The position numbers and the translations under genes were made by a program. Under the pieces are notes generated by a model. That model had not been told where the DNA came from, ran no database searches, and was given only the letters and a program-made list of their open reading frames with translations. DNA of 64,000 bases from Faucicola sp048551375 (GTDB taxonomy: Bacteria > Pseudomonadota > Gammaproteobacteria > Pseudomonadales > Moraxellaceae), in contig NZ_JBLYZJ010000006.1 in NCBI RefSeq assembly GCF_048551375.1, forward strand, positions 105,371 through 169,370. Reading direction: 5' to 3'. Below are positions 42,949-51,892 of the stretch, piece by piece (the stretch's first letter is position 1; every line of letters begins with the position of its first letter).

Positions 42949-44148
42949 ATGGCAACTCGCTCAACAACCGCTAACGCTCATCGTTCTTCTCGTACAAAAA
43001 AGCACCCAACTTCCGCCAAAAATGCTGACACCCGTACAGATGAACAAACCTTGCTTGAAGAAAATAGCGAAGACGAGCTAGATGACTGGCTTGACGAGCC
43101 TGACTTTGATGATACTGACTTTGATAACATGGATGATTTATCAAATTTTGACGGTGATTATGATGATTTTGATGACAGCTTTGATGACGATTATATCAAT
43201 GATGGAATAGATGAAGCTGATGAATTTAGCGAACGCCCAAAACGCCCTACCCCTCGCAAAAAACTCAGTAAAAGTCGTGCCATCGTGCCTGCCATTCCGA
43301 CTGCCTTGTCTGCCCCCGGTGTCAATCTTGGGGCATATATCAATGCCGTACATCAAATTCCGATTTTGACCCCAGAGCAAGAGCAAGAACTCGCCCACCG
43401 CTACACCGATGAAGGCGATGTCGAGGCAGCACGTTTGTTAGTCATGTCGCATCTGCGGTTTGTCATTCATATCGCACGCAGTTATTCGGGCTATGGCTTG
43501 CCACAAGGCGATTTGATTCAAGAAGGCAATGTTGGCTTGATGAAAGCGGTACAGCGTTTTGACCCCAATAAAGGCGTACGCTTGGTATCCTTTGCGGTGC
43601 ATTGGATAAAAGCAGAAATTCACGAATTTGTCATTCGTAACTGGCGGATTGTTAAAGTTGCTACCACCAAGGCTCACCGTAAGCTGTTTTTTAATTTACG
43701 TTCGTTGAAAAAAACCAACAACCAACTGACCCTTGACGAAGCTGAGGCGATTGCCAAAGACCTCAACGTCACGGTCAAACAAGTGTTAGAGATGGAAAGC
43801 CGTCTGACCTCGTATGATGCGTCATTTGAAGCCCAAAGCGATGATGAAGACGAAGGACGCTACGCCCCACAATACTACCTTGAGGACGACTCCGACCCTG
43901 CTGATGCCATCGAAGATGCCGACTGGGAAGAATCCAATAACAATGCCTTGATGGAAGCGATGGAAGAGCTTGATGACCGCTCTCGTGATATCGTGCAACA
44001 GCGTTGGCTGAATGACCAAAAAGCCACCTTGCATGAGTTGGCAGCGGAATATAACATCTCTGCCGAGCGAGTGCGTCAGATTGAAAAAAATGCGATGGAT
44101 AAAATCAAAGAAGCCATGCTTGCCAATACCCATTTACAGTTGGATTGA
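42949..44148 (+). CDS. rpoH: Heat-shock sigma factor sigma-32 with an acidic N-terminal extension
   Basis: From about residue 120 the protein matches RpoH: LTPEQEQELAHRYTDEGDVE, SHLRFVIHIARSYSGYGLPQ, DLIQEGNVGLMKAVQRFDPN, the RpoH box KAHRKLFFNLRSLKK, and region 4 ISAERVRQIEKNAMDKIK. The 399-residue length exceeds the usual 285 by about 115. The extra N-terminus is Asp-rich (DYDDFDDSFDDDYINDGIDE) between two basic stretches. A GTG near codon 110 could give a normal-length protein, but it has no clear Shine-Dalgarno, and the upstream frame has coding character. It directs transcription of chaperone and protease genes. The DUF423 gene begins two bases after its stop. Confidence 0.9.
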   Translation: MATRSTTANAHRSSRTKKHPTSAKNADTRTDEQTLLEENSEDELDDWLDEPDFDDTDFDNMDDLSNFDGDYDDFDDSFDDDYINDGIDEADEFSERPKRPTPRKKLSKSRAIVPAIPTALSAPGVNLGAYINAVHQIPILTPEQEQELAHRYTDEGDVEAARLLVMSHLRFVIHIARSYSGYGLPQGDLIQEGNVGLMKAVQRFDPNKGVRLVSFAVHWIKAEIHEFVIRNWRIVKVATTKAHRKLFFNLRSLKKTNNQLTLDEAEAIAKDLNVTVKQVLEMESRLTSYDASFEAQSDDEDEGRYAPQYYLEDDSDPADAIEDADWEESNNNALMEAMEELDDRSRDIVQQRWLNDQKATLHELAAEYNISAERVRQIEKNAMDKIKEAMLANTHLQLD

Positions 44149-44150
44149 TT

Positions 44151-44516
44151 ATGATGAACTGGATAAGTATTGGTGCAATCAATATGGCGTTAGCGGTGGT
44201 GTGTGGGGCGTTTGGCTCGCACGGCTTAAAGGCTCGGCTAACGGCTGAACAACTCAACTGGTGGCAAATCGGCACGCAATATTTCTTTTATCATGCGTTG
44301 GGCTTACTCATCGTTGGGTTATTGATACGACTAAAATTCGCCCCTGCCAGTGTGGCTTGGCTATTACAGCTTGGCATTGTGTTGTTTGTTGGCTCACTCT
44401 ATTTGATGGCGTTGGGAATGCCGAGATGGTTTGGGGCGATTACGCCGATTGGTGGTACGCTGTGGATAGTGGCGTGGGTGTGGTTAGCGGTGAGTGTAGC
44501 AAAAGCAAAAATATAA
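44151..44516 (+). CDS. DUF423 family small membrane protein (YgdD-like)
   Basis: The 121-residue protein has four hydrophobic segments and the DUF423 marks GAFGSHGLKARLTAEQLNWW (about residues 19-38), then GTQYFFYHALGLL and ITPIGGTLWIVAWVWLAV. Members are inner-membrane proteins of unknown role. It starts two bases after the rpoH stop, with two near-adjacent ATGs (44151, 44154), so is likely translated by coupling to rpoH. Confidence 0.85.
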   Translation: MMNWISIGAINMALAVVCGAFGSHGLKARLTAEQLNWWQIGTQYFFYHALGLLIVGLLIRLKFAPASVAWLLQLGIVLFVGSLYLMALGMPRWFGAITPIGGTLWIVAWVWLAVSVAKAKI

Positions 44517-44521
44517 AAATC

Positions 44522-44585
44522 GTAAGGTGTGCCATGCACACCATTAATATACATTATTTTTTAGGGTGTGTATGACATACCTTAC
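44522..44585. repeat. Paired GTAAGGTGTG...CATACCTTAC hairpin element
   Basis: Left half GTAAGGTGTGCCATGCACAC followed by C, right half GGGTGTGTATGACATACCTT followed by AC. It has the same architecture as the elements at 52009 and 37715, with different stem bases. Confidence 0.7.
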
Positions 44586-44613
44586 CTCAATCTTTAGGCT
44601 CTAGGAAATCAAA

Positions 44614-44814
44614 ATGCCCCAAGTACAATTGAATGGCGAAACCATGCAAACCCTTCACACCAACCTATTACAGTTTCTTGATGAAATGGGACAAACCCAA
44701 GGGCGTTTTGCCGTTGAAGTCAATGGCGAACTTGTCCCCAAAACCCAACTCGGCAACACCCCTATCACCGACAACATGACCATCGAAGTCGTGCAAGCGG
44801 TGGGTGGTGGTTAG
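44614..44814 (+). CDS. thiS: Sulfur carrier protein ThiS
   Basis: The 66-residue protein has the ubiquitin-like ThiS pattern: MPQVQLNGETMQ, FAVEVNGELVPKTQ and the ending VVQAVGGG, whose terminal Gly-Gly is adenylated and loaded with sulfur for thiazole synthesis. AGGAAA precedes the ATG. thiG, the usual neighbour, does not follow; rpoN lies convergently 10 bases after the stop. Confidence 0.88.
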   Translation: MPQVQLNGETMQTLHTNLLQFLDEMGQTQGRFAVEVNGELVPKTQLGNTPITDNMTIEVVQAVGGG

Positions 44815-44824
44815 ACAATTTAAT

Positions 44825-46474
44825 CTAAAACCGCTGTTTACGCTGAGTCGATGAGCCAATATTCATCCCTTCACGGTATTTGGTGACGGTACGGCGAGCG
44901 ATGTCGATGCCATCCTCTTTGAGCTTATCCATGATGGCATTATCCGAAAGTGGTTTTTTGGGGTCTTCAGCGTCAATCATGCGTTTTATCATCGCACTAA
45001 TCGCAGTCGAAGATACGCCGTCGCCATCATCGTTACTAACTTGACTAGAAAAGAAATATTTTAGGCTAAATAAGCCCCTAGGTGTCAGCATGGTCTTACT
45101 GGTGGTGATACGTGACACCGTGGATTCATGCAGTTCTACCTCGTCTGCCACATCTCGTAAAATCATCGGTTGCATGGCAGTTTCGCCCTGTTCCAAAAAC
45201 GCCTGTTGACGCTTGATGATACAGGTAGCGACTTTCAGCAAGTTTTGATTACGCTCCTCGATACTGCGAATAAATAACCGTGCGTCTTGCAGTTGCTCAC
45301 GCAAGTATACGCCTTGTTCGGTTTGGTCATTGCGTTGAATCAAATTGGCATATTCTTGATTGACTCGTAATTTTGGCAACAGGTCAGGATTTAACTGCAC
45401 GTGCCAGCCGTTTTTGCTTTGACTGACCAACACATCAGGCACATCATAGCTTTCTGGCACAAAATCCAAGTGGCTTTGCGACTGCTCATAGCTTAACGCA
45501 GGATTGGGGTTTAGGGTACGAAGCAAGTTGATACAAGGCTGAATATCGTCCACATTGAGGGCTGTGGCTTTGAGTAACGCACTGATATTATTACTGACAA
45601 AATATTCTGGATACGCCAGCAGTTTTTGGGCATTTTCGAGGTGGGGCGTATCTTTGGGCAAGCGTTTTAATTGAATCAGCAAACATTCCGCCAAACTTCT
45701 CGCCCCTACGCCAATGGGGTCACAATTTTGGATTTGCTTGACCACCAATTCAATGTCTTCAAGTTCAAGCTCTAAATCCTCGACTTGATAAAACGCCAAC
45801 ATGGTGTCAAAACTGTGAAATAGCTCATCACAACTTAAAGTGATAAAGCCTCGCTCATCCATACTATCAATCAGATATTCAGCAATCATCATTTCGATGT
45901 CGGATAAATGTTTAAAATTTAACTGCCAACGCACATGGTCTTGGATATTGCCTTGGGTACTAAATTTAAAATCATCGTCTAGCTCATCGGTGTCCACTCG
46001 TGACAGCCCTGTCGGCTCATGGGTATAGACTTCATCCCATTGGGTATCGACTGTCATTTCCAAATTATCACTGGCAAAATGCTCACTGCTATCAATATTA
46101 TCAAAGCCCCCATCGCCATCAAAGCCACCATCAAAACCATCACCACCATCTTGCCAATCAGCATTGTCATCACGAGATTTGCTATCGGTTTTGGTGTTGC
46201 GTTGCCAATTATCTTGCCAACCAAAATCCTCCACTGAGGATTCTGGATTTGATGCTTCTTGAGGAGTGGCATTAGCAGTCGTGTCTGCGTCAGCATTGTT
46301 GGCGGTTTGCCAATCATCGTCAGTATCACGCTCAAGCAGTGGATTACTATCCAATTTTTGTTGAACTTCTTGCTCCAACTCAAAACTGGACAATTGCAAC
46401 AAGCGAATCGCCTGTTGCATTTGGGGTGTGAGGGTCAGCCCTGTTGTCAGTTTTGTGCCAAGAGCCATTTTCAT
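44825..46474 (-). CDS. rpoN: RNA polymerase sigma-54 factor
   Basis: The 549-residue protein has region I (LTPQMQQAIRLLQLSSFELEQ, broken here), the acidic Gln/Asp-rich region II, and region III ending with the RpoN box ARRTVTKYRE and MNIGSSTQRKQRF. A helix-turn-helix (LRDVADEVELHESTVSRIT) lies before it. Region II is long and very acidic (many Asp/Gly in residues 90-150). Sigma-54 directs transcription needing activator ATPases. The usual lptB neighbour upstream is not present; the nitrilase gene is divergent. Confidence 0.95.
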   Translation of the reverse strand: MKMALGTKLTTGLTLTPQMQQAIRLLQLSSFELEQEVQQKLDSNPLLERDTDDDWQTANNADADTTANATPQEASNPESSVEDFGWQDNWQRNTKTDSKSRDDNADWQDGGDGFDGGFDGDGGFDNIDSSEHFASDNLEMTVDTQWDEVYTHEPTGLSRVDTDELDDDFKFSTQGNIQDHVRWQLNFKHLSDIEMMIAEYLIDSMDERGFITLSCDELFHSFDTMLAFYQVEDLELELEDIELVVKQIQNCDPIGVGARSLAECLLIQLKRLPKDTPHLENAQKLLAYPEYFVSNNISALLKATALNVDDIQPCINLLRTLNPNPALSYEQSQSHLDFVPESYDVPDVLVSQSKNGWHVQLNPDLLPKLRVNQEYANLIQRNDQTEQGVYLREQLQDARLFIRSIEERNQNLLKVATCIIKRQQAFLEQGETAMQPMILRDVADEVELHESTVSRITTSKTMLTPRGLFSLKYFFSSQVSNDDGDGVSSTAISAMIKRMIDAEDPKKPLSDNAIMDKLKEDGIDIARRTVTKYREGMNIGSSTQRKQRF

Positions 46475-46712
46475 TGCGTAATACTACCTTTCAAGTGTTG
46501 CTGACAGCGATTGTGGTTATTATTATTCATATTAACAGTGTTCTTTGATAATATTTTAAGGTTTTTTTTAGTCTTGGTACAGTTATCTATGCTCACTGGG
46601 GTGATTTTGGCGATGGTTGTCACGGATGATTATGCTACAATGAGACTGCTACCCTTTTATTTAGCCCATTTTCCACCAATTTTTAGCCTATTGTTTCTTA
46701 TGAGTGCCAGCC

Positions 46713-47786
46713 ATGTCCACGCCCAATTTTAACATTGCGATTGTCGAATTAAACAGCCAAACCGATATCATGGCGAATCTTATTTGCATTGAGCAAGGGG
46801 TGGCTCTCGCCAGTCACGCAGGGGCAAAACTGGTGGTATTGCCAGAAAATGCGTTTGGCTTTGGCAATCAATCGGCAATCAGTCGATATTTTGAACCACT
46901 CAGTGACTGGTGCGGTGCGTTGGCTCGCCATTATCATGTGCATTTATTGGCAGGGACAATGCCTTGTCAATTCCGCCCCAATGGACAAAAAGTCGCTGAT
47001 GACAAGCTTCGACAAGTCAGCTTATTATTTGACCCAGCAGGCGATTGTGTGGCTCGTTATGATAAAATTCATCTGTTTAAAGCCACGGTTAACGACAGCA
47101 CAGGCAGTTATGACGAAGGGCAAACTTTTGAGGCAGGGGATACCCCTGTGGTCGCTCACACTGCTTTGGGTAATATTGGTATGATGGTGTGTTTTGACAT
47201 TCGCTTCCCTACCCTTGCCATCAAACTGCGTGAAATGGGGGCAGACATACTGACCGCACCGTCTGCCTTTACCTATGCCACAGGCAAGGCACATTGGCAA
47301 TCACTGCTGACCGCAAGGGCGTTAGACAGTCAATGTTTGGTGGTAGGAGCAGGGCAAACAGGACGGCACGGTATTGTCAAAAATACCCAATCTCAACAAA
47401 CACCGCTTAAAGAAACTCAATTTCAAGAAGTCCAATTCAGAAAAACCCAATTCACAGCAACCCAATTCACAGCAACCCAATTCAGAGAAACATGGGGACA
47501 CAGCTTATTTACCAATGCCAATGGTGAGGTACTAACTCCCACCCCTGTGAGTTTTAATCAATTACCCCAATTGTTTATCACTGATTTTTCACAAGATTTT
47601 GCTGACGTGCTACCCATTGCCAATCAAGCCAAATCGTGGATTCCCCCAAGCGATTGCTATCACTTTTTGCCCATGTTGCCCTCGGTGTTGTTGAGTGCGT
47701 GGGATAATTCCGCCCAACAGCAATGGCGACAACAAATTGATTTGCAACAATGTCAACGGTTTGGCATTGTTAATCCCTTGAGTTAA
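46713..47786 (+). CDS. Carbon-nitrogen hydrolase (nitrilase superfamily) with a repeat insertion
   Basis: Start at the ATG at 46713 (MSTPNFNIAIVELNSQTDIM), giving 357 residues. The nitrilase triad is intact: E45 (VVLPENAFGF), K118 (ARYDKIHLFK) and C160 (MMVCFDIRFP). The fold otherwise resembles Nit-type omega-amidase/deaminated glutathione amidase proteins of about 270-290 residues. Between GQTGRHG and TWGHSLF sits an insertion of five-residue units (residues 225-259: TQSQQ, TPLKE, TQFQE, VQFRK, TQFTA, TQFTA, TQFRE). The cyclic-nucleotide-domain gene follows after 14 bases. Substrate is unknown; hydrolysis of deaminated glutathione is possible. Confidence 0.8.
   Translation: MSTPNFNIAIVELNSQTDIMANLICIEQGVALASHAGAKLVVLPENAFGFGNQSAISRYFEPLSDWCGALARHYHVHLLAGTMPCQFRPNGQKVADDKLRQVSLLFDPAGDCVARYDKIHLFKATVNDSTGSYDEGQTFEAGDTPVVAHTALGNIGMMVCFDIRFPTLAIKLREMGADILTAPSAFTYATGKAHWQSLLTARALDSQCLVVGAGQTGRHGIVKNTQSQQTPLKETQFQEVQFRKTQFTATQFTATQFRETWGHSLFTNANGEVLTPTPVSFNQLPQLFITDFSQDFADVLPIANQAKSWIPPSDCYHFLPMLPSVLLSAWDNSAQQQWRQQIDLQQCQRFGIVNPLS
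47385..47489 (+). repeat. Seven 15-bp tandem repeats inside the nitrilase gene
   Basis: Seven units of 15 bases run in frame from 47385 to 47489. Units 5 and 6 (ACCCAATTCACAGCA) are identical; the others vary. Each encodes a five-residue unit mostly of the TQFxx form. Copy-number change would keep the frame. Confidence 0.9.
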
Positions 47787-47800
47787 TAAAGAATATAATT

Positions 47801-48253
47801 ATGGAAAATATTTTATTTACCCATCTCAAAAACACCCCATTTTTTGCCAAATTTGACCCTTATATGTTTCAAGTGGTCGAGCAACATCTCAAATTTCGAG
47901 AACTTGCCCCAAAAGAAGTGCTATTTAATGAAGGTGAACATGGCGATTATATGGCATTTTTATTGGCAGGGGAGCTGGATGTGCTTAAAAATGGGCAAAA
48001 TGGTTCACTGACCCAAGTTGGCTTGATTAAGGCAGGGGATAACACAGGGGAGATGGCGTTATTGGATACACTGACACGCTCTGCCACGGTGCGAGCGGTT
48101 CAGCCATCGGCGTTGGTGACGCTATCACGGCAAGATTTTGAAACCATTTTGGCTGACCATCCTCGTATTGGGGTGGAAATGCTTCGAGGCATTGCGATTA
48201 TTTTGAGTCTAAAACTCCGCCGAACGTCCGAAACGTTAAGTCGGAAAAGTTAG
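47801..48253 (+). CDS. Cyclic nucleotide-binding domain protein without an effector domain
   Basis: The 150-residue protein is one cNMP-binding domain: ELAPKEVLFNEGEHGDYMAF, GELDVLKNG and a phosphate-binding cassette region DNTGEMALLDTLTRSATVRA. The Gly-Glu-Met-Ala and Arg-Ser-Ala-Thr residues match CRP/PKA cassettes (R present). There is no helix-turn-helix, so it is not a complete Crp-type regulator. It may sense a nucleotide and act on a partner, possibly the upstream nitrilase, 14 bases away. It is convergent with xerC. Confidence 0.8.
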   Translation: MENILFTHLKNTPFFAKFDPYMFQVVEQHLKFRELAPKEVLFNEGEHGDYMAFLLAGELDVLKNGQNGSLTQVGLIKAGDNTGEMALLDTLTRSATVRAVQPSALVTLSRQDFETILADHPRIGVEMLRGIAIILSLKLRRTSETLSRKS

Positions 48254-48271
48254 TAGTGTATTAGAAAAAGG

Positions 48272-49180
48272 CTACCGCTTGGCACGAGGGTGGGCTTTGT
48301 CATACACCTTGGTCAGTTGCCCAAAATCCAAATGTGTATAAATCTGCGTGGTGCTGATATCACTATGCCCTAACAACTCTTGCACCCCTCGCAAATCACC
48401 ACTGTCACTCAATAAATGCGAAGCAAAACAATGGCGTAGCAAATGTGGGTATAAGTTTTGGGCAATGCCTGCTCGTTTGGCGTGGTGTTTGAGCCGTGAT
48501 TGCACAGTGCGAGTCGTCAGCCGTGAGCCATGACGCTCACTGATAAATATGGCGGATTCATCGGCTTTTAGCCATAAGGTGCGATACGGTAGATAGTCGC
48601 TTATCGCTTGCCACGCCTTACTACCGATAGGAACGATGCGAGTTTTTTCACCTTTACCCACCAAACGCACCAGTCGTTCGGCTTTATCCACATCCGATAA
48701 GTTTAGCCCTACCACTTCACTGACTCGCAGTCCACTGCCATAAAGCAATTCAAACATGGCTTTATCACGAGTCCAAAGCTGGGCTTGCTTGGTGTCAGAT
48801 GGGGGGAGTTGGTCAAGTAGTTGCGATAATAAATCGCTGTCTAACAGCTCTGGCAAGGGGCGTTGTTGGCGTTTGAGCCGAACAGCGGTGGTGGGATTAT
48901 GGGGTAAGATGGCTTCTGCCACTAGCCACGCAAAAAACTGACGCAATATGCTAAGGTTTTGTTGCACGCTACTTTTGGCAAGATTATCACGCTCTAAGCG
49001 AGTGGTGATATAAGTCGAAATATCCGCATAACGCAACACCTCAAGGCTCAAAGCCTGTTCATCAAGGTATTGCCCAAAGGGTTGTAACGCTTGCCGATAA
49101 CTTCGCAAACTGGCAGGGCTATAATGTTGGCTTGCTAATTGCGACAGCCAACGCTCTGCCAAATTCATGGTATCTATCAT
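48272..49180 (-). CDS. xerC: Tyrosine recombinase XerC
   Basis: The 302-residue protein has the N-terminal SAM-like core-binding domain (YSPASLRSYRQALQPF) and the catalytic domain with all six residues: R152 (GSGLRVSEVV), K176 (VGKGEKTR), H246 and R249 (PHLLRHCFASH), H272 (LLGHSDIS) and Y281 (TQIYTH). XerC, with XerD, resolves chromosome dimers at dif. Its place next to dapF is the normal chromosomal arrangement, so it is not a phage integrase. Confidence 0.93.
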   Translation of the reverse strand: MIDTMNLAERWLSQLASQHYSPASLRSYRQALQPFGQYLDEQALSLEVLRYADISTYITTRLERDNLAKSSVQQNLSILRQFFAWLVAEAILPHNPTTAVRLKRQQRPLPELLDSDLLSQLLDQLPPSDTKQAQLWTRDKAMFELLYGSGLRVSEVVGLNLSDVDKAERLVRLVGKGEKTRIVPIGSKAWQAISDYLPYRTLWLKADESAIFISERHGSRLTTRTVQSRLKHHAKRAGIAQNLYPHLLRHCFASHLLSDSGDLRGVQELLGHSDISTTQIYTHLDFGQLTKVYDKAHPRAKR

Positions 49181-49224
49181 ACTGCCATTCTCAAGCCAAA
49201 ATATAAATGATTGATTTCATTAGA

Positions 49225-49293
49225 CATCCCCCAACTTGCCCTTAAAAACGAGAAGTATTCTCCCCTTGTGAAGGGGGAGTTAGAGGGGGTATT
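49225..49293. repeat. CCCCC...GGGGG inverted repeat between xerC and dapF
   Basis: CATCCCCCAACTTGCCC at the left, the CTCCCCTTGTG/AAGGGGGAG hairpin inside, and TAGAGGGGGTATTG at the right. Related to 11243-11317 and 31606-31726. Confidence 0.55.
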
Positions 49294-49309
49294 GAGAATA
49301 ACAGATTAT

Positions 49310-50278
49310 TTAACGATAATAGCCAGTTGGCTCATCCGTCACCGCAGGGTCTTGAGCAACGTCTGCACTGGTATTGCTGGTATTAGAGGTATAACTTGGG
49401 GTGGTGAGTTTTAACCCTGCCCCTGTCATCAAGCCCTCTGGACTAAACACCCCTTCATACACAAAGGTCGCAGGCCCTGTCATATACAGTGGATAGCCAT
49501 CTTGCCAACGAATAATCAAACTACCCCCATACAACTGGGCTCGAATGTCCACGCCTTCATCAAGCCAGCCCTCACGAATACCAGTCGCCACCGCCGCACA
49601 CGCCCCTGTACCACAGGCTTGGGTTTCGCCCACCCCACGCTCATACACACGCAGACGGATATGGCGGTTATTCATCACTTGCACAAAGCCGACATTGACC
49701 TTTTCAGGGAAGGCTTCGTGACTTTCGATGGCTTTGCCCAATTTTTCGACATCAGCAGTCAATACATCATCGACTTTAATAACGGCATGCGGATTGCCCA
49801 TATTGGCGACATACAAGGCGACAGGTGTGCCATCGACATTGAGGCGGTAAGAGTTCTTGACTTGGGTAATGGTTTTGGGAGCGAATGGAATATCCGCAGG
49901 GTCAAATTTGGGTTTACCCATATCGACTTGCACCCAGCCATAATCATCCGTGCTAAGGGTAATAATGCCACTGGCAGTTTCGACTCGAATGCGTTGTTTA
50001 AATGATAATTTACGAGCCTGTACAAAGCGTGCAAAACACCTTGCCCCATTACCACATTGCTGAACTTCCGTGCCGTCTTGGTTAAAAATCCGATAGCGAA
50101 AATCCACATCTGGGCGAGAGGGTGGCTCAACCACCAGCAGTTGGTCAAAGCCAATCCCCAAATGGCGGTCACCCAGTAATTTGACCAGTTCGGTGGTAAG
50201 GTTGAGGCGTTGGGTCACAAGGTCGATGACCATAAAGTCATTGCCCAGTCCGTGCATTTTGGTAAATTCAATTAGCAT
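49310..50278 (-). CDS. dapF: Diaminopimelate epimerase with a C-terminal extension
   Basis: The 322-residue protein matches DapF: start MLIEFTKMHGLGNDFMVIDL, the first catalytic cysteine in QQCGNGARCFARF and the second in GVGETQACGTGACAAVATG. It interconverts LL- and meso-diaminopimelate. Usual length is about 275; the extra 45 residues at the end (PSYTSNTSNTSADVAQDP and onward) are Ser/Thr/Asn-rich and look disordered. A Shine-Dalgarno AAGGAA precedes the ATG. It lies between lysA and xerC. Confidence 0.95.
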   Translation of the reverse strand: MLIEFTKMHGLGNDFMVIDLVTQRLNLTTELVKLLGDRHLGIGFDQLLVVEPPSRPDVDFRYRIFNQDGTEVQQCGNGARCFARFVQARKLSFKQRIRVETASGIITLSTDDYGWVQVDMGKPKFDPADIPFAPKTITQVKNSYRLNVDGTPVALYVANMGNPHAVIKVDDVLTADVEKLGKAIESHEAFPEKVNVGFVQVMNNRHIRLRVYERGVGETQACGTGACAAVATGIREGWLDEGVDIRAQLYGGSLIIRWQDGYPLYMTGPATFVYEGVFSPEGLMTGAGLKLTTPSYTSNTSNTSADVAQDPAVTDEPTGYYR

Positions 50279-50364
50279 GATTATTCCTTAAAATTATTAT
50301 AATATGCTGATTATCTTACCATGCTAGACGTTTTTTTATAAGGGGGCAAACCAAAGATAAAACC

Positions 50365-51672
50365 CTACAATAAATATTCTTTTTCCCACAAACTTTCCAC
50401 TGTTTCCCTTTCACGGATAACATGAGCCTGCCCATCTTTGACTAAAATTTCACACGCTCTCGGACGGCTATTATAATTGCTCGACATGGTAAAGCCATAC
50501 GCACCTGCCCCAGTCATCGCCAAAACATCATTATCGCTTAACGCCAATTCACGATTTTTTGCCAAAAAGTCCCCCGTTTCACAAATCGCTCCGACAATAT
50601 CCCACGCTTTGGGTTCAGCTTGTGAATTTAACTGGGTCGGAATCACCGCCATCACCGATTGATACAATGACGGACGAATCAAATCATTCATCGCCCCATC
50701 GACAATCGCAAAATTTTTATGTTCAGTTGGTTTTAAAATATCGACTTTGGTCAATAACACTCCTGCATTGGCAACGATACTCCGCCCCGGCTCAAGGTAC
50801 AGTTTTAAACCTAGCGTTTTAAGTTTTGGCAATAATAACTGGGCAAATTCGTTGATAGTTGCCACTTGCTCATCCACATACTGCACGCCTAAACCACCGC
50901 CCAAGTCGATATGCTCAAGCTCGATACCATCGGCTTTTAGCTGATTGATTAGCTCAATGACTTTATCCAACGCATCAACAAATGGCTGGGCTTCGGTGAG
51001 TTGTGAGCCAATATGACAATCAATCCCCACGATGTTAATATTCGGCAAATTTTTGGCAATACCATAAATCCGAGGGGCATCTTCGGCGGTGATGCCAAAT
51101 TTATTTTCCTTTAATCCAGTCGAGATATAAGGGTGGGTTTTGGCATCGACATTGGGATTCACTCGCAAGGAAATCGGAGCGGTTTTGCCCATACTTTGAG
51201 CAACTTGGCTAATGCGGTACAGCTCGGCTTCGCTTTCAACATTAAAACAGGCAATGCCCACGCTCAATGCGGTTTTGATATCATCAGCGGTTTTGCCCAA
51301 TCCTGAAAACACGATTTTGCTAGGGTCTGCCCCTGCTTTTAACGCCCTTGCTAGCTCGCCCCCAGTCACGATGTCAAAGCCTGCCCCTTGTTTGGCAAGC
51401 AGTTGCAACACCGCCAAATTGCTGTTGGCTTTGACGGCATAGCAAACTTGGGTGTCAATCTCGGCAAAGCTATCGACATAGTGTTGATAAGCGTCCAAAA
51501 TGGCTTGTCCGCTATACACATAGCAAGGCGTGCCAAACTGTTTGGCGATGTCATTTAATAGCACCCCTTCAACCGCTAATTGCTTATCTTGGTAGTCAAA
51601 ATATGGCAAATGGCTGACATGGTGAATCGGGTCAATGTTAAGCGGTTGTAAAGAGTCGGTATTAATAGTCAT
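50365..51672 (-). CDS. lysA: Diaminopimelate decarboxylase
   Basis: The 435-residue PLP enzyme has the Schiff-base lysine in VCYAVKANSNLAVL (about residue 81), the Gly-rich HIDLGGGLGVQY, EPGRSIVANAGVLL and CETGDFLAKNREL, the family blocks of group IV decarboxylases. It decarboxylates meso-diaminopimelate to lysine, the last step after dapF next door. Its start overlaps the end of the lptM gene by about ten bases, so the two are translationally coupled. Confidence 0.95.
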   Translation of the reverse strand: MTINTDSLQPLNIDPIHHVSHLPYFDYQDKQLAVEGVLLNDIAKQFGTPCYVYSGQAILDAYQHYVDSFAEIDTQVCYAVKANSNLAVLQLLAKQGAGFDIVTGGELARALKAGADPSKIVFSGLGKTADDIKTALSVGIACFNVESEAELYRISQVAQSMGKTAPISLRVNPNVDAKTHPYISTGLKENKFGITAEDAPRIYGIAKNLPNINIVGIDCHIGSQLTEAQPFVDALDKVIELINQLKADGIELEHIDLGGGLGVQYVDEQVATINEFAQLLLPKLKTLGLKLYLEPGRSIVANAGVLLTKVDILKPTEHKNFAIVDGAMNDLIRPSLYQSVMAVIPTQLNSQAEPKAWDIVGAICETGDFLAKNRELALSDNDVLAMTGAGAYGFTMSSNYNSRPRACEILVKDGQAHVIRERETVESLWEKEYLL

Positions 51673-51892
51673 TGGCGTTGCCTATATGGTTGCTCGGTAA
51701 GGGTGAAGTTGGGTTGACATTGGGGTTTTGCGGATTATCGCTGACAGCTGGTTGGGTGCTGTCATCGGCTGGTTGGACTTGTGGTTCAACGACTGATGAA
51801 TTTTGTTCTGGTAAATATAACGCCCCTTTTTGTCCGCAGGCGGTGAGGGCTAAGGTAATTATTAAGGTGCTAATTAGATGAAGTTTTGACAT
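51662..51892 (-). CDS. lptM: LptM-like lipoprotein (YifL family)
   Basis: The 76-residue lipoprotein has a signal peptide with lipobox LTACG (Cys about residue 20) and then GQKGALYLPEQ, the conserved short motif of LptM/YifL, which mimics lipopolysaccharide while LptD matures. The remaining 45 residues are Pro/Asn/Gln-rich, disordered and longer than needed. Position immediately upstream of lysA-dapF-xerC is the same as in E. coli (yifL-dapF). Confidence 0.85.
   Translation of the reverse strand: MSKLHLISTLIITLALTACGQKGALYLPEQNSSVVEPQVQPADDSTQPAVSDNPQNPNVNPTSPLPSNHIGNANDY

Noticed and set aside
46511..46732. Hydrophobic 73-codon frame before the nitrilase gene
   Set aside because: It has no ATG start, overlaps the nitrilase start and lies in an AT-rich promoter region.
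47385..47489. Repeat array as a CRISPR
   Set aside because: Units are 15 bases without spacers and are translated inside a gene.
48272..49180. Tyrosine recombinase as a phage or island integrase
   Set aside because: Its position beside dapF and its motifs are those of chromosomal XerC; no attachment site or island genes adjoin.
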